Assembly: GCA_040775095.1 (NCBI GenBank)
Contig: JAXGTD010000022.1
Span: 1-39,972, forward strand
Reading direction: 5' to 3'
DNA: 39,972 nucleotides
Source: JAXGTD01 sp040775095
GTDB lineage: Bacteria > Pseudomonadota > Gammaproteobacteria > Chromatiales > Chromatiaceae
Each line of letters opens with the position of its first letter. Position 1 is the first letter of the stretch. Below are positions 16,934 to 25,316 of this stretch, one piece after another. Made by a program: the position numbers and the translations under genes. The notes below the pieces were generated by a model, which was not told where the DNA came from, did not search any database, and was given only the letters and a program-made list of their open reading frames with translations.

Positions 16934-18001
16934 ATGAGCGCGTCCCGGCACGCCTATCTGAATACGCGCGTGGCCGTGATGTCCACACGGCTCCTGGACC
17001 CGCAACAGATCCCGGGCCTTGCGCGTCTGAGCCTCCCGGACCTGGCGGAGCGATTCGGTATTGCGCCCATCCTCGACGAGACCCTCTCGGCCCACGTGAA
17101 GAGCCGTGCCGCCGAGCAGGCGCTGATTCAGGTTCTGATGGCGGATCTGGAGGTGCTGATTCGCCCAATGAACGCAACGGAACGCGGATTGGTCCTCAAT
17201 TGGGGCCGAAAATTTGCGCTGTTCAATCTGAAGACCCTGCTGCGCGGCAAGCTCTACGATCGCGACCAGGCCGAGATTCGCGAAAACCTCTACGAGTTAC
17301 CCACGCTCGTGCGACTGCCGATTCCGCATCGGGAGCTGTTCCGAACCGAGAACGTCCAGGAGTTGTTGCGCATCCTCGAAGAGGGCCCCTACCGCGTGAT
17401 TGCCCGGCAGGCACGCGAGGTCTACGAGCAAAAGCGAGAGCCTTTCGCGGTGGAGGCCGCCATCGACCAGCGCTATTACAGCGAGCTGGCGCGCGGGGTG
17501 GCGCAGTTCGAGAGCGACAGTCTGCAGCCGCTGCGCAAGCTCCTCGGTGCGGTGCTCGACAACGTCGCGCTGATGTGGATGCTTCGCTTCCGTTTCTGTT
17601 ACGGGCTCTCCCCCAGCGAAACCTTTTATTATCTGGTGCCATCGTTCCAGCGCATGCGCCGCGACCGCCTGCTCGAGCTGGTGAACATCGAGACCTTCGA
17701 ACAACTATTACTCGCGTTGCCATCGCCGCTGAACGACCTGCTGGCCGGCAGTACCAGCCTGATCGAGGTACAGCACCGGGCCAACCGGCTGATGGGCGAG
17801 GAGATCCGGCACGTACTCACAGGCAGCAGCTCCGGCGTCGCCCGTGCGCTGGCCTATCTCATCCTACGCGAGCGCGACCTCTTCTTACTGTTCTCCCTGG
17901 CACAGGGTAAGCTGCTGGAGCTGCCCCAGGAGTTGATCGAGATCGGCGTCGAGATCGCCGAGCCCAGTTGCCCGATGGGCGCGATGGCGTCGGCGGCCTG
18001 A
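16934..18001 (+). CDS. atpC: V-type ATPase subunit C, right operon (AC39/d family)
   Basis: Subunit linking the c-ring to the central stalk, 355 residues, the usual length. It has the family start YLNTRVAVMSTRLLD, the early segment LARLSLPDLAERFG, and the all-helical body with ALIQVLMADLEVLIRPM, LNWGRKFALFNLKTLLRGK and LAYLILRERDLFLLFSLAQG. The start at 16934 keeps the Y-x-N-x-R-V-x-x-M motif; an ATG at 16979 would cut it. No Shine-Dalgarno is visible. A 10-codon open frame (16905-16937) ends in the ATGA at this start, so translation may be coupled to it. A 249-bp spacer follows before subunit I. Confidence 0.92.
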   Translation: MSASRHAYLNTRVAVMSTRLLDPQQIPGLARLSLPDLAERFGIAPILDETLSAHVKSRAAEQALIQVLMADLEVLIRPMNATERGLVLNWGRKFALFNLKTLLRGKLYDRDQAEIRENLYELPTLVRLPIPHRELFRTENVQELLRILEEGPYRVIARQAREVYEQKREPFAVEAAIDQRYYSELARGVAQFESDSLQPLRKLLGAVLDNVALMWMLRFRFCYGLSPSETFYYLVPSFQRMRRDRLLELVNIETFEQLLLALPSPLNDLLAGSTSLIEVQHRANRLMGEEIRHVLTGSSSGVARALAYLILRERDLFLLFSLAQGKLLELPQELIEIGVEIAEPSCPMGAMASAA

Positions 18002-18250
18002 TGAGGCGGGACGAGGGGCGATCGGGCCCCGGCTGGCGATACGGTCGATTCGACCACTGTCTGGAGAGAAATGCGATGCCGTGGCACCTGATCCACCGAT
18101 GACACTCGCAGCACTCACGCGGGGGCGCCGTGGCGACGGCGGCGCTACCGAATAACCTTGTCGATCCACCTGGTGTGGCGCGCGCAAACCGCGCAGATGG
18201 CCAGAGCCAGGATCATGACGCCAACGCAGGACTTAAGGGGTCACCGCCCG

Positions 18251-20167
18251 ATGTTCCGACCGCTGCCCATGAAGCACGTCCGTCTGTTGCTCCTGACCGA
18301 CGATCTGCCACAGGCGTCGCTCACGCTGGCCGAAACGGCGAGTTTCCACCCCGACACGCGTCCCCCCGAAGAACAGATGCTGGCAAACCTGCCCGGGGTC
18401 GACTACCGCGAGCTCTACCAGCAAGCCCGCGCACGACTCGAGAAGATCGCCAAGCTCGTGGCCATCGACGAGACGCCCGAGATCGACACCCCGCGCGTGA
18501 TCTACCATGAGGAGCTCGCGGCCATCAACCAGCAGTTGCGCACACGCTGGGACCAGGCATCGCTCTTCGAGGAGCGCTTCCGCCGCATCGACGAGCAGGA
18601 ACGCGTCGTCAAGGAGCAGGAAGCGGCGCTAGCCAATTTCGCCAATCTGAAGATCGATCTCGGGGCGTTGCGAAAAAAGACCCGTTTCCTGGATTTTCAC
18701 GTGGGCACGGTGCCTCGCGAGAACGTGACCCGCCTGGAAGGCGCGGTGAAGCTCGCCGATCACATGCTGTTCGATTATTTGCGCCGCGGCGAGCAGGCGC
18801 ATGTGATCATTGTCGGCCCCACCGGAGAGAAGCAGGAGCAGCTCGGCGCGGTCTTGAGCTCAGCGGGATTTCAGCCGCTGGCGATCCCCGAAGGCATCGA
18901 CGACGCCAACCCCGCGAGCAAGCGCGAGGAGTTTGCCCGCCGCCGGGAGGCCCTGGCGCAGGAGCGCCTGGTGCTGGAGGCACAGCTGTCGGAGTGGCGG
19001 CAGGAAAACCTTGAGGTTCTGCTCGGCGCACGCCGCGCGCTGCTGCTCGCTGAGCCATTCGTCCTTCTGGATCCATCGATCCGCAGTGCCGGGCATCTGG
19101 CGGTGCTGGCGGGTTGGGTGCCGGCGCGGGCCGTCGCGGAGTTGGATCGGCGTCTGCGGGCCGAGCTTGCGATGCCGTTCGAGCTGGAGGCGCGCAATCC
19201 GCGCGCCGACGAGCGCAGGCTGGTGCCCACAGTGCCAACCCGCGGCCGACTGTTGGCGCCCTTCTCAACCCTGGTCAAGCAGTACGGCATTCCACAGTAC
19301 GGTGAGATCGATCCGACCCCCCTGTTCGCGGCCACCTTCCTGCTGATGTTCGGCATGATGTTCGGCGACGTCGGACACGGCGCGGTGATCGCGCTTGCCG
19401 CCTGGTACTGGCGTGACAAGCTCAAGAGTTTCGCCTGGTTCGGTGTCGCGGCCGGACTCTCGTCGGTGTGCTTTGGATTCGTCTTCGGCAGCGTGTTCGG
19501 CTACGAGGACTGGCTGCCCGCGCTCTGGATGGCGCCGCTGCACGATCCGATCCTGATGTTGAAGGTCGCCCTCGGCTGGGGCATCCTGTTCATCGTCGTG
19601 GCCTGCCTCCTCGGCATCTATAACCGCCTCGTCACGGGCAATCTCGGGGGTGCGATCTTCGGCCCCCACGGGATTGTCAATCTGCTGTTCTATCTAGGTT
19701 TTCTGGCTGGAGGCTTCCTGCTGGCCAGCACCGGCCAGATCGGGCTCTGGCCAGGGCTTCTGGTCATCGTCGCCCTAGCCACGCTGGCAGGATATCAGTG
19801 GCGTCACCTCAGCGGCCCCACCGGCGAGAAGGCGTTGATCGTGTTCATCGAGACCCTGGACACGGTGATCGTGTATTTGTCCAATACGCTCTCGTTCCTG
19901 CGCGTCTCCGCGTTCAGTCTGAATCACGCCGCGCTCGCGATCGCGATCTTCACCCTCGCGGACATGCTGGGCACCTTCGGCACCGTGGTCACGTTGATCC
20001 TGGGCAACCTGTTTATCCTGGTGTTGGAGGGGGGCATCGTGATGATTCAGGTCATGCGTCTGGAGTACTACGAGGGTTTCTCGCGCTATTTCTCGGGCGA
20101 GGGCCATGAGTTCGCGCCGCTACGCCTGCGCCGCGCTACCCTGGCAAAGGATCAGGCCCCATCGTAG
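18251..20167 (+). CDS. atpI: V-type ATPase subunit I (a-subunit homologue), right operon
   Basis: Stator membrane subunit of 638 residues. The start MFRPLPMKHVRLLLLTDDLP is the classic beginning of bacterial I subunits; it is preceded by AAGGGG about 10 bases upstream, which fixes the ATG at 18251 rather than an in-frame ATG at 18158. The N-terminal arm contains long coiled coils. The membrane half begins near residue 354 with DPTPLFAATFLLMFGMMFGD and GHGAVIALAAW. The essential channel arginine is in NTLSFLRVSAFSLNHAALA (around residue 549). Compared with the left copy the arm is longer; all channel landmarks are present in both. Confidence 0.95.
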   Translation: MFRPLPMKHVRLLLLTDDLPQASLTLAETASFHPDTRPPEEQMLANLPGVDYRELYQQARARLEKIAKLVAIDETPEIDTPRVIYHEELAAINQQLRTRWDQASLFEERFRRIDEQERVVKEQEAALANFANLKIDLGALRKKTRFLDFHVGTVPRENVTRLEGAVKLADHMLFDYLRRGEQAHVIIVGPTGEKQEQLGAVLSSAGFQPLAIPEGIDDANPASKREEFARRREALAQERLVLEAQLSEWRQENLEVLLGARRALLLAEPFVLLDPSIRSAGHLAVLAGWVPARAVAELDRRLRAELAMPFELEARNPRADERRLVPTVPTRGRLLAPFSTLVKQYGIPQYGEIDPTPLFAATFLLMFGMMFGDVGHGAVIALAAWYWRDKLKSFAWFGVAAGLSSVCFGFVFGSVFGYEDWLPALWMAPLHDPILMLKVALGWGILFIVVACLLGIYNRLVTGNLGGAIFGPHGIVNLLFYLGFLAGGFLLASTGQIGLWPGLLVIVALATLAGYQWRHLSGPTGEKALIVFIETLDTVIVYLSNTLSFLRVSAFSLNHAALAIAIFTLADMLGTFGTVVTLILGNLFILVLEGGIVMIQVMRLEYYEGFSRYFSGEGHEFAPLRLRRATLAKDQAPS

Positions 20168-20290
20168 GCCGACCCGACATCATTAGGACTTGACGGATCG
20201 CGCGCCGCTCACCGATCTTCTCCCCACGCACCGAGTCCATCCCTTTCCAACAGATCGAACAACTCAACCGGACCATTTAGGAGCTCCACC

Positions 20291-20740
20291 ATGTACTGGC
20301 TCGTCACCCTCATGTCGTTGGCCATCGTTAGTCTGATCGTGACCGGCCTGTATCTGGAGATACGCCCGGCAGGGGCGGCCCGCATTCGGCCCTGGTTCAA
20401 GCCGGCCCTCGGCACGCAGCTCGTGGTGTTCGTCGCCGCCCAGCTCGGTCTGCTGGTGATCGGCATCAACCAGGCCTTCGCCGAAGAGACCGCGGGCGTC
20501 ATCGCCAACGCCGCCGAGATGTCCACGGGCATGGGCCTGGCGATCCTTGGTGTCGGGGTCCCTACCGGGCTGTCGACCATTGGCGCCGGCATCGCCGTTG
20601 GCCCCATCGGTGCCGCCTCGCTGGCCGCCGTCATGGAGCGCCCCGAGGCCCTGGGGCGCAGTCTGATCTTTCTGGGGCTGGCCGAGGGAATCGCGATCTA
20701 CGGTCTGGTCATGAGCATTCTCCTGCTCAATCGGCTCTGA
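20291..20740 (+). CDS. atpK: V-type ATPase subunit K, right operon (c-ring proteolipid with extended N-terminus)
   Basis: Rotor ring subunit, 149 residues. A strong AGGAG sits about 6 bases before the ATG, fitting the high copy number a ring needs. The last ~75 residues form the usual single hairpin: MGLAILGVGVPTGLSTIGAG and LIFLGLAEGIAIYGLVMSIL, with ion-binding Glu132. The residue after the glutamate is Gly, and the helix-1 position that is Gln in Na+ rings aligns with Val, favouring H+ (inference). Unusually, two further hydrophobic stretches precede the hairpin (residues ~2-22 and ~43-62). The second ends in QAFA-EE, like a signal-peptidase site, so the mature protein may begin near residue 63. 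A 123-bp spacer separates it from subunit I. Confidence 0.93.
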   Translation: MYWLVTLMSLAIVSLIVTGLYLEIRPAGAARIRPWFKPALGTQLVVFVAAQLGLLVIGINQAFAEETAGVIANAAEMSTGMGLAILGVGVPTGLSTIGAGIAVGPIGAASLAAVMERPEALGRSLIFLGLAEGIAIYGLVMSILLLNRL

Positions 20741-20759
20741 TAAGGCGGCTCTGATAAGG
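20732..20759 (+). repeat. Perfect 14-bp tandem duplication across the subunit K stop codon
   Basis: CGGCTCTGATAAGG occurs at 20732-20745 and again at 20746-20759. The first copy contains the last codons and the TGA of subunit K with an adjoining TAA; the second repeats them just before the GTG at 20760. It creates the K-F spacer and an extra AAGG motif. Confidence 0.9.
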
Positions 20760-20774
20760 GTGCTGGACGAAGCG

Positions 20775-21128
20775 ATGCCCACCGCGACCACCGAGCTCGA
20801 GAAGCCGCATCAGACGCACATGCTGTTCCTCGGCGGCAACAGCCTCGCCGACGGATTTCGGCTGATCGGCTTTAAAACCTATGCCAACCCGACCACGGAC
20901 GAGGTGGAGCGACTGCTTCGAGACCTTAAACGGGATCGCGAGAGCGCGTTCGTCATCGTCGAAGAGTATCTGATGAATGCCGGCATCCCCGCTCTGGAGC
21001 AGACGCGACGCGAGGGCGGACGCGTCGTGGTGATCTCGGTACCACCGCTGAAGGGGCCGCCGCGGCTCGCCAGTGAGGTCGCCGACCGGCTTGGGGCGAT
21101 GTTCAGCAGTTCCACCCTCGTGCAATAG
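20775..21128 (+). CDS. atpF: V-type ATPase subunit F, right operon (central stalk)
   Basis: Central-stalk subunit, 117 residues. The family pattern reads HMLFLGGNSLADGFRLIGFK from about residue 15, followed by AFVIVEEYLM and RVVVISVPP, alternating strands and helices. The ATG at 20775 is chosen, with GGA seven bases upstream. An in-frame GTG at 20760, directly behind the 14-bp duplication, is a possible alternative and would add five residues. It is about 18 residues longer than the left copy, mostly before the conserved fold. The C-terminal serine/threonine tail resembles the flexible end that contacts the head in F subunits. Confidence 0.88.
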   Translation: MPTATTELEKPHQTHMLFLGGNSLADGFRLIGFKTYANPTTDEVERLLRDLKRDRESAFVIVEEYLMNAGIPALEQTRREGGRVVVISVPPLKGPPRLASEVADRLGAMFSSSTLVQ

Positions 21129-21154
21129 GCATACAAGTGACAGGCCCGACAACG

Positions 21155-21796
21155 ATGAACCAGGCACAAGCGCTCGAGGAGGCCATCCTGGCCCGAGCAC
21201 AACGGCTCGCGACCGAGTACCGCGAGCGGGCCCATCGCGTCCGCGACAATATTCTGCGTGAGGCGGCGGAGCGACTGCGGCTGCGCGAGCAGCGTGAGGA
21301 GGCCATCGCCAAGTCACTCGGCGAGCGCACCTACCGGCAGCGGGTGCAGGCGCAAGAACTGAAGATGCAGAGCCATCTCGACCGGGTGCGCTGGAATCTG
21401 GTGTGCGATGTCGAGGCGCGCCTCGGCGAGCAGATGCGTGCCCACGTCGCCGACGAGGCGCGCTACCTGGAAACCCTGCGCGGCCTCGTCGGACGCGCCG
21501 CGCTACAGATCGAGCAAACGGCGTTGACCGTGCGAGCAAATCTCCACGATCTCAAGCTGCTCAAGGCACATTGGACAGACATCGAGCAGGCCGTGCCCGC
21601 CGGCACGGCGCTTAAGCTCGATGAAGAGCCGATCGAGACACTGGGCGGGGTGCTCGTCATCAGCGACGACGCGCGAATCCGCGTCGACAATACCTTCGAG
21701 GGCCGCCTCGCACGGCTGCGTGAGCGCATCCAGCAGACCATCCTGGAGCGTCTGCTGCCAAGCGGCTTCGACACTGGCAATATCTTCGGCGGCTGA
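21155..21796 (+). CDS. atpE: V-type ATPase subunit E, right operon (peripheral stalk)
   Basis: Peripheral-stalk subunit, 213 residues from the ATG at 21155; a GTG at 21137 is in frame and would add six. The first ~90 residues form a charged coiled coil (LARAQRLATEYRERAHRVRD and onward). The globular C-terminal part contains the conserved region ETLGGVLVISDDARIRVDNT (about 170-190) followed by LEGRL-type FEGRLARLRERI, typical of E subunits that bind the head. It lies between F and A, with only 4 bp to the A start. It matches the family better than the left copy does. Confidence 0.9.
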   Translation: MNQAQALEEAILARAQRLATEYRERAHRVRDNILREAAERLRLREQREEAIAKSLGERTYRQRVQAQELKMQSHLDRVRWNLVCDVEARLGEQMRAHVADEARYLETLRGLVGRAALQIEQTALTVRANLHDLKLLKAHWTDIEQAVPAGTALKLDEEPIETLGGVLVISDDARIRVDNTFEGRLARLRERIQQTILERLLPSGFDTGNIFGG

Positions 21797-21800
21797 CACC

Positions 21801-23594
21801 ATGACAGACACCCAACGCGTTGGCGTCGTGCGCGATATCAACGGCCCCATCGTCACCATCGAGCTGCCTGGCGTGCGCAGCGGCGAACAGGTCAAGATCG
21901 GCGAGCTCGGGCTGTTCGGCGAGGTGATCTCCCTTTCCGGCCGGCAGGCGGTTGTTCAAACCTACGAGACCACGGAGGGGGTCCGCCCCGGTGAGCCCGC
22001 GGTCGGTCTCGGCTGGCCGCTGTCGGTCGAGCTTGGACCGGGGCTGATCGGCGGCATCTTCGACGGCGTGCAGCGTCCACTGGAGAAGATCGCGCTCGAG
22101 TCCGGCGACTACATCCGTCGCGGCCTGAGCCTGCCCGCGCTCGACCGCGGCAAGGTCTGGGAGTTCGAGCCGAACGCGGCCCTGGAACCCGGACGCCAGG
22201 TCGGTCCCGGCGTGGTACTGGGCACCGTGCAGGAGACCGAGACGATCCTGCACAAGATCCTGGTGCCACCTGGTGTCGCGGGCGAGCTCACAGAGCTCGC
22301 CCCTGCCGGCGACTACGACATCGAGGCGAATATCGCCCATGTCCGTGACAAGCGCGGGCACAGCCATCGGCTCAGCCTCTACCAGCGCTGGCCCGTGCGC
22401 AAGCCGCGGCCCTATTTGCGCCGCGACGACGGCGTCGCGCCGCTGATTACCGGTCAGCGCGTCATCGATACCTTCTTCCCCCAGCTCAAGGGCGGAAAGG
22501 GGGCCGTGCCAGGTCCCTTCGGTGCCGGCAAGACGGTTGTTCAACAGCAGATCGCGCGTTGGTCGAACGCCGACGTGGTGGTCTACGTCGGCTGCGGCGA
22601 GCGCGGCAATGAGCTGGTCGACGTGCTGGAGACCTTCCCGAAGCTCGAGGATCCCTATACCGGCCGCAAGCTGATGGAGAAGACGCTGCTGGTGGCCAAT
22701 ACCTCGAACATGCCCGTGGTGGCGCGCGAGGCATCCGTCTACGTCGGTCTGACCATGGCCGAGTACTACCGGGACATGGGCTACGATGTCGTCATGCTGG
22801 CGGATTCCACCAGTCGCTGGGCCGAGGCCCTGCGCGAGGTCTCCGGCCGGCTCGGGCAGATGCCCGTGGAGGAAGGCTACCCGGCCTATCTCGCCTCGCG
22901 CCTGGCCGCCGTCTATGAGCGCGCGGGCCGCGTCGAGACCTACGACGCCGGCTCCGGGTCGGTGACCCTCATCGGGGCCGTCTCCCCCCCGGGCGGTGAC
23001 TTCTCCGAGCCCGTGACCAGCCACACCAAGGATATCATTGAGACCTTCTGGGCGTTGTCGAAGGAACTGGCCGATGCACGCCATTACCCCAGCATCGACT
23101 GGGTGACCAGCTTCTCCGCGCACGTCCACACCGCCGCCGAGTGGTGGCATGCCGAGGTCGACCGCCATTGGGAGGAACGCCGCGCCCAGGCGCTGGCACT
23201 GCTGGCCCGGGATGCCGAGCTTTCGCGCATCGTCAACCTGGTCGGCCCCGAGGCCCTGTCCGACGCCCAGCGCTGGCAACTCGAGGGCGCATCGCTGATC
23301 AAGGATGGGGTGCTGCAACAGAGCGCGCTCGACGACGTCGACACCTTCTGCTCTCCGCGGAAACAGTTCGCGCTGCTCGACCTGGCCCTGTCGATCTACG
23401 ATAGCGGGACGGCCCTGATCGAGCTCGGGGTGCCGGTCTCGGAGCTGCAGAACATGCCCCAGCTGGCCCAGACACGGCGCTGCAAATCGATGTTCAACAG
23501 CGAACAGGTCGACAGCATTCTGGCCTTCGGCAAAGAGATCCAGCAGGCCTTCGAGTCGATCAGGCTGGAGTATGCGAAGCAGGCGGTCGAGTGA
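21801..23594 (+). CDS. atpA: V-type ATPase subunit A, right operon (catalytic head subunit)
   Basis: Catalytic ATPase subunit, 597 residues, with all canonical motifs: RDINGPIVTIELPG at the N-terminal barrel, GPGLIGGIFDGVQRPL, Walker A GPFGAGKTVVQQQ (about residues 237-249), catalytic glutamate in VGCGERGNE (about 265), MLADSTSRWAEALREVSGRL and GAVSPPGGDFSEPVT. The ATG at 21801, 4 bp after the E stop, gives the family start MTDTQRVGVVRDINGP; the longer open frame upstream is the shadow of subunit E. Unlike the left copy it retains the usual GPFG P-loop. An 88-bp spacer precedes subunit B. Confidence 0.97.
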   Translation: MTDTQRVGVVRDINGPIVTIELPGVRSGEQVKIGELGLFGEVISLSGRQAVVQTYETTEGVRPGEPAVGLGWPLSVELGPGLIGGIFDGVQRPLEKIALESGDYIRRGLSLPALDRGKVWEFEPNAALEPGRQVGPGVVLGTVQETETILHKILVPPGVAGELTELAPAGDYDIEANIAHVRDKRGHSHRLSLYQRWPVRKPRPYLRRDDGVAPLITGQRVIDTFFPQLKGGKGAVPGPFGAGKTVVQQQIARWSNADVVVYVGCGERGNELVDVLETFPKLEDPYTGRKLMEKTLLVANTSNMPVVAREASVYVGLTMAEYYRDMGYDVVMLADSTSRWAEALREVSGRLGQMPVEEGYPAYLASRLAAVYERAGRVETYDAGSGSVTLIGAVSPPGGDFSEPVTSHTKDIIETFWALSKELADARHYPSIDWVTSFSAHVHTAAEWWHAEVDRHWEERRAQALALLARDAELSRIVNLVGPEALSDAQRWQLEGASLIKDGVLQQSALDDVDTFCSPRKQFALLDLALSIYDSGTALIELGVPVSELQNMPQLAQTRRCKSMFNSEQVDSILAFGKEIQQAFESIRLEYAKQAVE

Positions 23595-23682
23595 CGAATA
23601 GCGGGCGGCGACCAGATATGATCTGCTCCTCAGCACATCGCGGTTGACAACGCCTGCCGAGCCCTAAAGGAATTCTCCTCCA

Positions 23683-25062
23683 ATGAGCATCAAAGAATAC
23701 AGAACCGCAAGCCAGGCCAGTGGCGGGTTGATCGTGGTACGCGACACGCCCGGGGTCGCGTTCGGCGATCGCGTACGCATCACCGACGGCGCCGGAAACA
23801 CGCGTGACGGCCAGGTCATCCGCGCCGCCGACGACGAGGTGCTGATCCTGGTGTTCGAAGGCACCGACGGCCTCGATCTGCAGGATATCTGGGTACGCTT
23901 CCTCGACGAGCCAGTCGAGATCGCACTCTCGCCCGAGATCCTCGGACGTGAGTTCAACGGCCTGGGCACACCCCGCGATGACCGCCCCCCGGTCCTGTCC
24001 AACATTCGCCGCCCGGTCGGTGGCTCCGCGATCAACCCGGCCGCACGCAACTACCCGCGCGAGTTCATCCAGACCGGTATTTCGACGATCGACGGGTTGA
24101 ATTCCCTGGTACGCGGCCAGAAGCTGCCGATCTTCTCCGGCTCGGGCCTGCCCCACAACCGGCTTGCGGCACAGATCGTACGTCAGGCGCGCCTGAAGGA
24201 CGAGGACTCGAGCTTCTCGATCGTGTTTGCCGCGATGGGGGTCTCATACGCCGACGCCAAGTTTTTCCGCGATGAGTTCGCCAGCTCTGGCGTGTTGCGC
24301 AACGTGGTCATGTTCGTCAACCTCGCCGATGATCCGCCGGTGGAACGTCTGACCCTGCCACGCACGGCACTGACCGCGGCCGAGTATCTGGCCTACGACC
24401 TCGACCGCCACGTGCTCGTGGTCATGACCGACATGACCTACTACGCGGAGGCCCTGCGCGAGGTCGCCACCGCCAAGGGCGATGTGCCGGCGAGAAAGGG
24501 CTACCCGGGCTATCTGTACTCCGACCTGGCGGAGATCTACGAGCGCTGCGGACGCATCCATGAGCGCCACGGATCGATCACCATGATGCCGGTGGTCAGC
24601 ATGCCATCGGACGACATCACCCACCCGATACCGGACCTCACCGGATACATCACCGAGGGGCAGATCGTCCTGTCGCGGGAGCTGAACAACCAGGGCATCT
24701 ACCCGCCGGTACACATCTCGCCGAGCCTCTCGCGCCTGATGAAGGACGGGATCGGCAAGGATGACACCCGCGAGGACCATCCGCATGTCGCGGCCCAGAT
24801 CTACGCCCTCTATGCCCGCGCCCTCGAGACGCGCAACCTCGCGAGCATCATCGGCGCCGACGAGCTCTCCGAGCGGGATCGTCGCTATCTGAAGTTCGCC
24901 GACGCCTTCGATCAGCGCTTCGTCGGCCAGGGCGAGTCCGAGGACCGCTCCATCGAGGCCACGTTGAACCTCGCCTGGGAGCTGATCAGTGCATTCCCGC
25001 GAGATGCCCTCACCCGCGTCTCGGAGACCGAGCTGGCGAAGTATTATCAGGGCACCGCGTAG
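23683..25062 (+). CDS. atpB: V-type ATPase subunit B, right operon (regulatory head subunit)
   Basis: Non-catalytic head subunit, 459 residues. The segments FSGSGLPHNRLAAQIVRQAR (about residue 150), MPSDDITHPIPDLTGYITEG and ISPSLSRLMKDGIG (about 345, holding the arginine finger) match family consensus closely. The ATG at 23683 follows AAGGA at 11 bases. The stretch AGGA-ATTC-TCCT just upstream can fold into a 4-bp stem over this ribosome site, a possible but unproven translational control. A 254-bp gap separates it from subunit D, which is unusual for this operon type. Confidence 0.97.
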   Translation: MSIKEYRTASQASGGLIVVRDTPGVAFGDRVRITDGAGNTRDGQVIRAADDEVLILVFEGTDGLDLQDIWVRFLDEPVEIALSPEILGREFNGLGTPRDDRPPVLSNIRRPVGGSAINPAARNYPREFIQTGISTIDGLNSLVRGQKLPIFSGSGLPHNRLAAQIVRQARLKDEDSSFSIVFAAMGVSYADAKFFRDEFASSGVLRNVVMFVNLADDPPVERLTLPRTALTAAEYLAYDLDRHVLVVMTDMTYYAEALREVATAKGDVPARKGYPGYLYSDLAEIYERCGRIHERHGSITMMPVVSMPSDDITHPIPDLTGYITEGQIVLSRELNNQGIYPPVHISPSLSRLMKDGIGKDDTREDHPHVAAQIYALYARALETRNLASIIGADELSERDRRYLKFADAFDQRFVGQGESEDRSIEATLNLAWELISAFPRDALTRVSETELAKYYQGTA

Positions 25063-25316
25063 GGACACGGGAGGCAGGTGCGGTGGGACACCAGCAACGG
25101 GCGCCGGACCAGGACCAGCCGCACCCCATTGAAAGAGTGCTGAAGGCTCCCATCCATGGGCCGCCCGGGGAACGCGACCGGCTCGGCGTTTCCTGACACG
25201 AGCGAGGCCGGCGAGCCGCCGACCGAACCTGCCGGAATGCAGGTCAGCACGGATCCGCGCGTGGCCCAGTCCTGGCCGCGCGCCTCCACCCGACTCTGAG
25301 CACCGACCACATCCCT

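Noticed and set aside
18073..18175. Tiny open frames in the C-I spacer, e.g. an 8-codon ATG frame after GGAGAG
   Set aside because: Too short and without any supporting composition or match; probably chance.
21660..23636. 658-codon open frame on the minus strand opposite subunit A
   Set aside because: Same reason: mirror of a highly conserved gene, low-complexity translation.
23644..23670. TTGACA...TAAAGG as an internal promoter before subunit B
   Set aside because: Spacing is only 15 bp and the -10 is poor; too weak to annotate.
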